NCBI GenBank assembly: GCA_041592975.1
Contig: JBFHOZ010000152.1
Location: 1 to 5,311, forward strand
Length of the DNA: 5,311 bases
Reading direction: 5' to 3'
DNA from: BM707 sp041592975
GTDB lineage: Bacteria > Desulfobacterota > Desulfuromonadia > Desulfuromonadales > UBA2294
The notes below the pieces were generated by a model that did no database searches, was not told the origin of the DNA, and saw nothing but the letters and a program-made list of their open reading frames with translations. The stretch's first letter is position 1. Each line of letters begins with the position of its first letter. The position numbers and the translations under genes are program-made. Of this stretch, positions 1-5,311 are shown piece by piece.

Positions 1-523
1 ACTTGGGGCGCTCCGACATCTGCACGTGATCGTAGACATGCACCCGGGTCCCCTCGAGCGGATTGCCGTCGCTGTCGTAGATCGTTCCGGAGATTCCGGT
101 GTCGGTGATCACCGCATTCTCGGCCAGCCGCCGGGTGTCGCCGACCTTGGTCGGGGCGATGATGGTCAGGCCGGTGGTGTCCCGATCGACCACCAGTTCC
201 ATGAATTCGCTGCGGTTGTCGCCGGAGACCACCGGGCCGGTCGCCTCGCCGGCTTTTCTCTTGCGGGCGACGACGACATACGCGCCGTCCGGGAGGGACA
301 GGTCGAAGACGCCGTCCGGGCCGGTCGCCCGGGAGACGGCGAACGCCGGCCCGTAAAGGTCCATCCCCTTCTTGTAGACATAGAGGTAGGTCCCCTCGAG
401 CGGGGCGACGATCTGTCCCTGCAGGCGCTTCATCTGCCGGCCATCCTCCGAAGGGGCGCTGCCGTCGCTGCAGCCGCCAAGCAGCATCGCGAACAAAGTG
501 AACAGGGTGAGAATCTGCTTCAT
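1..523 (-). CDS. Lipoprotein with repeated carboxypeptidase-regulatory-like (beta-sandwich) modules, partial
   Basis: The reading frame is open from the ATG at 523 to the left edge, giving 174 residues with the C-terminus missing. The protein starts with a short charged end (MKQ), a hydrophobic stretch and the lipobox LLGGC, with the lipidated cysteine at residue 18, so it should be an envelope lipoprotein. The mature part has two similar modules. Each has a PLEGT motif followed by a VY strand (residues 41-50 and 155-164), and the first continues with a GPDGVFDLSLPDGAYVVVARK stretch. This pattern resembles transthyretin-like or carboxypeptidase regulatory-like domains, which are structural or binding domains and not enzymes. 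The start has a clear GGAG ribosome site 6 nt upstream and overlaps the stop of the preceding gene as ATGA, so translation is probably coupled. The lipoprotein call is secure; the domain family is inferred from pattern only and the function is unknown. Confidence 0.8.
   Translation of the reverse strand, partial: MKQILTLFTLFAMLLGGCSDGSAPSEDGRQMKRLQGQIVAPLEGTYLYVYKKGMDLYGPAFAVSRATGPDGVFDLSLPDGAYVVVARKRKAGEATGPVVSGDNRSEFMELVVDRDTTGLTIIAPTKVGDTRRLAENAVITDTGISGTIYDSDGNPLEGTRVHVYDHVQMSERPK
32..403 (-). repeat. In-frame internal repeat within the lipoprotein gene (two copies, 342 bp apart)
   Basis: The segments 32-61 and 374-403 match at 24 of 30 bases, including a block of 15 identical bases (47-61 and 389-403) and a block of 8 (32-39 and 374-381). 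The offset of 342 bp is exactly 114 codons, so both copies encode the same PLEGT..VY..M motif in the same frame. This marks a duplicated protein domain and not a mobile repeat. Confidence 0.7.
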
Positions 524-1605
524 TCGGAACTCCGTGTTGAGGTATGCGGTCCGGCCACGAGGATCAGCCTCTCCTCGGTGGTGGAGGCGTAATGCTGGTC
601 GGGGGTGTTGTCCATGACGGAAAGACCGAAGGCCACCCCGGCTTCGTCGCCGGGAAGGAAGACGACATCCCGTCTGTCGCCGGTGTTCAAAGCCCGCCGG
701 AGGACCACCGTCCAGCGCCCGTCACGGTAGACGCTCGCGGCCTTGATGTCGGCCCGGCCGGCCGCCGGCCGGTCGGTGATGTATCCTGGCGCCTCGGCAC
801 CGGGGAGCTGGAAACGGGATGCGACCGGGCGTTCCTCGTCGTCGTACAGCGGAGCATCCCCCTCGGCAAACGGCTCCTTGCCGGCAACCGCAGCGACCGA
901 GTTCGGGCGGAAGATCTCTCCGGGAACGTCGGCCAGCATCTCCCTGTCGGTCAGATACCGGTCGTCGGCGAAACCGAACCGCCCGGTCCGGTCCGCCTTC
1001 CAGTTCCAGAGATCGACCAGGGCGTCCCTGCGGGCCAGGCGCATCCGGTTGCGGGCGTGAAAGTTCGCTCCGGACACGCCGAAATCGTCGATATGGCAGG
1101 CATAGGAGCAGGTGAACCGGGGAAACTTCGCCTGCGCGTCCCACATCAGCCCGAAACCGTCTTCGGACTCGTCGCTGACCGACCAGAGTTCGTCGTCGTA
1201 GGTCCATCTGCGCATGCCGTCGTTGCGGGTCGGGTCCTCCCAGCTGAGCCGGATAAAAACCTCGCTGTCGGTATAGAAGGAGCGCATGTCGACCCCGAGC
1301 GGCTCCGGCAGCGCGGCGCCATGGTGACAGGAGGCGGTCGAGGTGTGCACCGTGTCCTCATCGATGTCGCCGAACCGGCGGGGAGCGTTGGCGAAGCCGC
1401 CCCGGACCGTCACCAGGCGCGGCAGGGCCGTCGCCCAGTCGGCCTCGGTCGGAGCGTGGTCGAGGTGCAGGGAATAAAGACGGTCCACCGGCACATCCCG
1501 GCACCCGGCGATCGACGCCAGCGCCAGGACGGCCGCCGGCAGCAGCGCCGCCGTGAGGACGCCCAGCGGACGCCGGAAAAATATGTTCAGAAATGACCCA
1601 GGCAT
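520..1605 (-). CDS. Ethylbenzene dehydrogenase-related heme-binding lipoprotein
   Basis: This is a 361-residue protein. Residues 14-35 form a hydrophobic signal ending in the lipobox SIAGC, so Cys35 is the probable lipidation site and the protein sits in the envelope outside the cytoplasm. The rest resembles the ethylbenzene-dehydrogenase gamma-subunit-like heme-binding domain. It has an early Cys-His-His (93-95), FIRLSWEDPTRND (117-129), a CSYACH segment (166-171), the signature DLWNWKADRTGRFGFADDRYLT (198-219, longest quoted part DLWNWK), GRWTVVLRRALNT (296-308) and a late MDNTPDQHYAS strand (331-341). In the family these domains bind b- or c-type heme in anaerobic redox proteins. CSYACH is CX3CH, one residue longer than the standard CXXCH heme c motif, so the heme attachment mode is uncertain. 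It is the first gene of a two-gene operon behind a sigma-54-type promoter. The only reasonable start is the ATG at 1605, although no good ribosome site precedes it. The electron partner is unknown. Confidence 0.85.
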   Translation of the reverse strand: MPGSFLNIFFRRPLGVLTAALLPAAVLALASIAGCRDVPVDRLYSLHLDHAPTEADWATALPRLVTVRGGFANAPRRFGDIDEDTVHTSTASCHHGAALPEPLGVDMRSFYTDSEVFIRLSWEDPTRNDGMRRWTYDDELWSVSDESEDGFGLMWDAQAKFPRFTCSYACHIDDFGVSGANFHARNRMRLARRDALVDLWNWKADRTGRFGFADDRYLTDREMLADVPGEIFRPNSVAAVAGKEPFAEGDAPLYDDEERPVASRFQLPGAEAPGYITDRPAAGRADIKAASVYRDGRWTVVLRRALNTGDRRDVVFLPGDEAGVAFGLSVMDNTPDQHYASTTEERLILVAGPHTSTRSSE

Positions 1606-1622
1606 AACAGAGTTAATGCTTG

Positions 1623-1638
1623 AGCAATTTGCATACCA
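1623..1638 (-). promoter_or_regulatory. Candidate sigma-54 (-24/-12) promoter of the heme lipoprotein operon
   Basis: Read on the minus strand, the sequence is TGGTATGCAAATTGCT. It has GG and GC separated by exactly 10 bases and agrees with the consensus TGGCACG-N4-TTGCW at 10 of 12 defined positions. The predicted start of transcription is near 1612, which leaves a leader of only about 7 nt before the ATG at 1605. That is unusually short and fits the absence of a Shine-Dalgarno sequence. The site lies between the terminator of a sigma-54 activator gene and the lipoprotein operon, which supports the call. Confidence 0.55.
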
Positions 1639-1646
1639 TAATTACG

Positions 1647-1673
1647 AATAAAAAGCCGCCATTCAGGCGGCTT
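1647..1673 (-). terminator. Rho-independent terminator of the GGDEF/response regulator operon
   Basis: A perfect 8-bp inverted repeat, AAGCCGCC / GGCGGCTT, encloses a 5-base loop. On the minus strand it is followed by TTTTTATT. It begins about 46 bp past the stop of the response regulator gene. The T-tract exists in the minus direction only, so it serves the leftward operon. Confidence 0.85.
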
Positions 1674-1684
1674 GACGTTCCGGA

Positions 1685-1719
1685 CAGACGGCTTCAGACG
1701 GGAATCTGACAATCGACGC

Positions 1720-1726
<7 letters not shown>
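1685..1726. repeat. Three copies of CAGACG, possible activator-binding region
   Basis: CAGACG occurs at 1685-1690, 1695-1700 and 1721-1726. The first two copies are one helical turn apart, and the third overlaps the stop codon of the regulator gene. The middle copy is part of a small dyad, TCAGA-N6-TCTGA (1694-1709). The block lies about 73 to 115 bp upstream of the predicted sigma-54 start at 1612, where enhancer sites for NtrC-type activators are often found. The hexamer also occurs by chance inside coding sequence in this window, so the call is tentative. Confidence 0.25.
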
Positions 1727-3081
<1,355 letters not shown>

Positions 3082-3087
3082 ATCCAC

Positions 3088-4140
3088 CTACTTCCTGACG
3101 TGGCAGACACGGTCCTTGCCCGCCTCCTTGGCCGTGTAAAGCATGTCGTCGACGACCTTGAGCAATCCCTTTTCGCTCCGTCCGTCCCGCGGGAAGGCGG
3201 CAACGCCGATGCTGATGGTGATCCCCTCGGCACCGAGCCGCCCCATCTTGCGGGCCGTCTCCTGGCGGATCGCCTCGGCGATCCGGTCGGCCGCCTTCAG
3301 GGTCTGGGTAATCCCCGTTTCCGGAAGCATGACAACAAACTCCTCGCCGCCGTAGCGAAACGAGATGTCCGACTCGCGCAGCACCCGCTTCAGGATGTTG
3401 CCGATGGCCACCAGAACCCGGTCGCCGGCCGGATGCCCGTAGGTGTCATTGAACTTCTTGAAATCGTCGATGTCGAACATGATCAGTCCGAGCTTCTTTT
3501 CGTAGCGCTTCGAGCGGGCAATCTCCTCCTTGAAGAGGATCTTGAACTGGCGATGGTTGTAGAGGCCGGTCAGCCCGTCGGTCGCCGCCAGATACTGGGT
3601 CTGTTCGTGGAGACGCGCGTTATCGATGCTCATCGAGGCGAACGATCCGAGGATGCTGAGAATCCTCAGGCGGTTCTCGGGAAACCTGCGCGGGACGAAA
3701 TCGTCGACGTAAAGAACGCCGACCATCTTGTTCTGGATCTTCAGGGGGACGGCGATCAGCGAGCGGATCCCCTCCTCGATCGCCAAAGGATTGTTGAAGA
3801 AATCGGTCTGTTCGGTGTCCTCGACCACGAACAGTTCCCCCTGCTCGAGGATTTCGTAGGTCAGCCCCCCCGGTTTCACCAGCCAGCGCTCCTTGCTGAC
3901 GAACTTTTCGCTCAGACCGGCATGGGCGTGCAACTCCAGCCGCGAGCTCTCCTCGTCGTACAGGGCGATGCTGCCGGCCGGGATCTCCATGATCGCCATG
4001 GCGCTGATCAGGATATTCTGCAGGACTTCGTCCAGATCGAGCGAGGAGACGACCACCTGGGCGACGGTCAGAACGTCCTTCAGGACCCGCAACTCCTCGT
4101 AAACTTCGGTCTTTTCGGCATTATTTTTTGATATCGTCAT
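3088..4140 (-). CDS. GAF-GGDEF diguanylate cyclase
   Basis: This is 350 residues from the ATG at 4140. A GAF sensor domain (about 17-180) is joined by a short helical linker to a complete GGDEF domain (about 185-350). The catalytic motif is GGEEF (264-268), with metal-binding D223 in DIDDFKKFND and substrate residues N231 and D240 (GHPAGD). An inhibitory-site RESD lies at 255-258, five residues before GGEEF. The enzyme should therefore condense two GTP to c-di-GMP, with product inhibition, in the cytoplasm; there is no membrane segment. Aspartate at 240 argues against the cGAMP-making Hypr type of Geobacter, which has serine there. The frame stays open to an ATG at 4227, but those 29 extra residues have poor codon usage, hold candidate promoters and lie before the conserved part, so 4140 is preferred although its ribosome site is weak. 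The gene is cotranscribed with the sigma-54 regulator that follows 6 nt later. The GAF ligand is unknown. Confidence 0.93.
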   Translation of the reverse strand: MTISKNNAEKTEVYEELRVLKDVLTVAQVVVSSLDLDEVLQNILISAMAIMEIPAGSIALYDEESSRLELHAHAGLSEKFVSKERWLVKPGGLTYEILEQGELFVVEDTEQTDFFNNPLAIEEGIRSLIAVPLKIQNKMVGVLYVDDFVPRRFPENRLRILSILGSFASMSIDNARLHEQTQYLAATDGLTGLYNHRQFKILFKEEIARSKRYEKKLGLIMFDIDDFKKFNDTYGHPAGDRVLVAIGNILKRVLRESDISFRYGGEEFVVMLPETGITQTLKAADRIAEAIRQETARKMGRLGAEGITISIGVAAFPRDGRSEKGLLKVVDDMLYTAKEAGKDRVCHVRK

Positions 4141-4177
4141 CGACCCGGACCCCGAGATAAAACCATCAACTGACAAA

Positions 4178-4206
4178 AATCTATCACGCGAGCAGAAGAG
4201 TGTAAA
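4178..4206 (-). promoter_or_regulatory. Candidate sigma-70 promoter of the GGDEF/regulator operon
   Basis: On the minus strand TTTACA (4206-4201, 5 of 6 to consensus) is followed after 17 bases by TAGATT (4183-4178, 4 of 6). Transcription would start near 4171, about 31 nt before the ATG at 4140. If used, the ATG at 4227 cannot be the start, which fits the preferred gene model. The -10 is weak, so this is moderate evidence. Confidence 0.4.
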
Positions 4207-4229
4207 CCGGTTATTTCCTGATTTCATGG

Positions 4230-4245
4230 CGCCCGATTCGTGCCA
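4230..4245 (-). promoter_or_regulatory. Candidate sigma-54 promoter of the GGDEF/regulator operon
   Basis: Minus strand TGGCACGAATCGGGCG has a perfect -24 block (TGGCACG) and GC exactly 10 bases after GG, but the -12 block reads GGGCG in place of TTGCW. That is 9 of 12 consensus positions. The predicted start is near 4219, about 79 nt before the ATG at 4140. It could let the sigma-54 activator control its own operon. It competes with the sigma-70 candidate at 4178-4206. Confidence 0.3.
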
Positions 4246-4321
4246 CCGTCAGCAGCTTTCCCCGTCAACGAGAGTTAAATGCACGAAAATATTGAACTAA
4301 TAAAAAAGAGGCCTAAACATC

Positions 4322-4350
4322 TTGACAGCCACGACATGTTGTGGTTTAAA
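4322..4350 (+). promoter_or_regulatory. Sigma-70 promoter of nrdJ
   Basis: A perfect -35 TTGACA (4322-4327) is followed after 17 bases by TTTAAA (4345-4350, 4 of 6 to TATAAT; shifting by one gives TTAAAT with an 18-base spacer). An AT-rich stretch with an A-tract (4302-4307) lies upstream and could act as an UP element. Transcription would begin near 4357, leaving a leader of about 100 nt. The spacer is filled by an NrdR-type box. Confidence 0.65.
4329..4344 (+). promoter_or_regulatory. NrdR box 1 (repressor site of nrdJ)
   Basis: CCACGACATGTTGTGG is a 16-bp palindrome with 7 of 8 matched pairs and resembles the NrdR box consensus (ACACWATATWTWGTGT-like). It sits between the -35 and -10 elements, so a bound repressor would block RNA polymerase. 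It shares CAC-N-ACAT-N3-GTG with the second box. Confidence 0.7.
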
Positions 4351-4360
4351 TTTCAGACCG

Positions 4361-4376
4361 ACACAACATAGAGTGC
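4361..4376 (+). promoter_or_regulatory. NrdR box 2 (repressor site of nrdJ)
   Basis: ACACAACATAGAGTGC agrees with the NrdR consensus at about 13 of 16 positions, although it is less symmetrical than box 1. It starts 32 bp after box 1, which is three helical turns and the usual spacing of paired NrdR boxes. It lies just after the predicted transcription start. Confidence 0.65.
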
Positions 4377-4455
4377 TATTAATTCGGGGTGGACGACATC
4401 CTTCCTGTTTTCAACCTAATCCTGACCTTTTCTATCCTTAATTGGGGGCAATGTT

Positions 4456-5311
4456 ATGGCCAAGAGCTCTGCCGCAAAAAAGAAGAAGATCCAGACGAAA
4501 TCATCCCTGCCGCTCTCGGAAAATGCGCTGACCGTTCTCGAGCGCCGGTACCTGAAGCGCAACGAGGAGGGGAAAGTCCTCGAGACGGCCGAAGAGATGT
4601 TCCGGCGTGTCGCCGTCACCATAGCGGCGGCCGAGGACAAGCTGAACACCGGCAATGACAGCAAGGCCCTCGCGGACGAGTTTTATCGCATGATGACCGA
4701 GCTCGATTTCATGCCGAACTCCCCCACCCTGATGAACGCCGGGCGCGAACTGGGCCAACTCTCGGCCTGTTTCGTCCTGCCGGTCGGCGATTCGATGGAG
4801 GAGATCTTTGAATCGATCAAGAACACCGCGCTGATCCACAAGAGCGGCGGCGGTACCGGCTTCTCCTTCTCCCGCATCCGCCCGGCCAACGATGTCGTCC
4901 TGTCGACCAAGGGGGTCTCGTCCGGTCCCCTCTCCTTCATGAGCGTTTTCGATGCCGCCACCGAGACCATCAAGCAGGGAGGCACCCGCCGCGGTGCCAA
5001 CATGGGCATCCTGCGGGTCGACCATCCCGACATCATGGACTTCATCATGTGCAAGCAGGACCAGACGGTTCTGACCAATTTCAACATCTCCGTCGGCCTG
5101 ACCGAAAAATTCATGGAAGCGGTCGAGAAAGACGAGGAGTACGACATCGTCAACCCCCGCGACGGCAAGAAGCAGGGGAAGCTGCCGGCGCGCAAGGTCT
5201 TCAACCACATCGTCGAGATGGCCTGGACCAACGGCGAACCGGGGATCATCTTCCTCGACCGTCTCAACCGCGACAACCCGACGCCGAAAGTCGGCGAGAT
5301 CGAGTCGACCA
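4456..5311 (+). CDS. nrdJ: Adenosylcobalamin-dependent class II ribonucleotide reductase, N-terminal part
   Basis: The frame is open from the ATG at 4456 to the right edge, giving 285 residues; full NrdJ proteins are usually 700 or more, so over half is outside the window. The enzyme reduces ribonucleotides to deoxyribonucleotides in the cytoplasm using a B12 radical, with or without oxygen. A lysine-rich lead (8-15) is followed by the typical NrdJ opening LSENALTVLERRYLKR (20-35), PNSPTLMNAG (87-96), LSACFVLPVGDSMEEIF (102-118) with the conserved active-site Cys105, and HKSGGGTGFSFSRIRP (128-143). Later come GGTRRGANMGILRVDHPDI and NFNISVGLTEKF. There is no N-terminal ATP-cone, since the catalytic fold begins at once. 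The finger-loop radical cysteine and the C-terminal redox cysteines would lie beyond the edge. A G-run (4444-4448) 7 nt upstream is a weak ribosome site; the nearby ATG at 4451 is out of frame. The gene is transcribed alone and away from the GGDEF operon, probably under NrdR. Confidence 0.96.
   Translation, partial: MAKSSAAKKKKIQTKSSLPLSENALTVLERRYLKRNEEGKVLETAEEMFRRVAVTIAAAEDKLNTGNDSKALADEFYRMMTELDFMPNSPTLMNAGRELGQLSACFVLPVGDSMEEIFESIKNTALIHKSGGGTGFSFSRIRPANDVVLSTKGVSSGPLSFMSVFDAATETIKQGGTRRGANMGILRVDHPDIMDFIMCKQDQTVLTNFNISVGLTEKFMEAVEKDEEYDIVNPRDGKKQGKLPARKVFNHIVEMAWTNGEPGIIFLDRLNRDNPTPKVGEIEST

Larger units (their letters stand above)
4141..4455. other. Divergent intergenic region between the GGDEF operon and nrdJ
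   Basis: About 315 bp without a supported gene, clearly more AT-rich than its surroundings around 4270-4440. It holds candidate leftward promoters (4178-4206 and 4230-4245), an A-tract (4302-4307) upstream of the nrdJ -35 element, the nrdJ promoter with two NrdR-type boxes (4322-4376), and an nrdJ leader of roughly 100 nt in which I see no convincing riboswitch or terminator. Confidence 0.8.

Noticed and set aside
26..592. Plus-strand open frame opposite the left-edge lipoprotein
   Set aside because: The minus strand encodes a lipobox protein with a ribosome site and a coupled start. The plus-strand product has no supporting features.
544..1596. Plus-strand open frame (350 codons) opposite the heme lipoprotein gene
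   Set aside because: The minus-strand frame has a signal peptide, lipobox and family motifs; the plus-strand frame has none and is a codon-bias shadow.
1606..1719. c-di-GMP (GEMM) riboswitch near the lipoprotein operon
   Set aside because: The predicted leader is only a few nucleotides long and no GEMM-like conserved segments are present.
4141..4227. N-terminal extension of the GGDEF protein from the ATG at 4227
   Set aside because: Codon usage is AT-rich and unlike the rest of the gene, the residues precede the conserved part, and candidate promoters lie inside or start transcription within it.
4377..4455. Cobalamin riboswitch in the nrdJ leader
   Set aside because: A fragment AGACCG at 4355-4360 recalls part of a B12 box, but it overlaps the promoter start region, the remaining leader is too short and no supporting stems are visible.
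4501..5276. Minus-strand open frames of 235 and 197 codons
   Set aside because: They lie antisense to nrdJ, whose plus-strand translation is clearly a class II reductase running off the window edge.

Overview
This GC-rich window (about 60% G+C) looks like chromosomal DNA from an anaerobic, metal- or sulfur-respiring Desulfuromonadales-type bacterium (Geobacter/Desulfuromonas relatives). That is inferred from the mix of genes: a B12-dependent class II ribonucleotide reductase, an ethylbenzene-dehydrogenase-type heme-binding lipoprotein, a sigma-54 activator of the NtrC family, and a GAF-GGDEF enzyme. I see no insertion sequence, CRISPR array, tRNA or rRNA.

Layout. Four genes lie on the minus strand and are read from about 4140 down to 1. 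In transcription order they are: a GAF-GGDEF diguanylate cyclase (4140-3088); a REC-AAA+-Fis sigma-54-dependent response regulator (3081-1720), only 6 nt downstream; a hairpin plus T-tract terminator (1673-1647); a sigma-54-type -24/-12 promoter (1638-1623); an ethylbenzene-dehydrogenase-like heme-binding lipoprotein (1605-520); and, overlapping it by ATGA, a second lipoprotein made of repeated beta-sandwich-like modules, which runs off the left edge (523-1). One gene lies on the plus strand: nrdJ, starting at 4456 and running off the right edge. The divergent intergenic region of about 315 bp (4141-4455) carries a sigma-70 promoter with two NrdR-type boxes for nrdJ, and candidate sigma-70 and sigma-54 promoters for the GGDEF/regulator operon.

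How it may work together. The first operon makes a c-di-GMP synthase and a sigma-54 activator. The next transcription unit, directly behind that operon's terminator, starts with a good sigma-54 promoter match and encodes two envelope lipoproteins, one probably heme-binding. The simplest reading is a local circuit in which the activator switches on the lipoprotein operon, possibly linked to c-di-GMP signalling. No histidine kinase is visible in the window. nrdJ is a separate unit for dNTP synthesis, apparently repressed by NrdR. The promoter and circuit statements are inference from sequence matches. The protein family assignments, except for the repeat lipoprotein, are strong.
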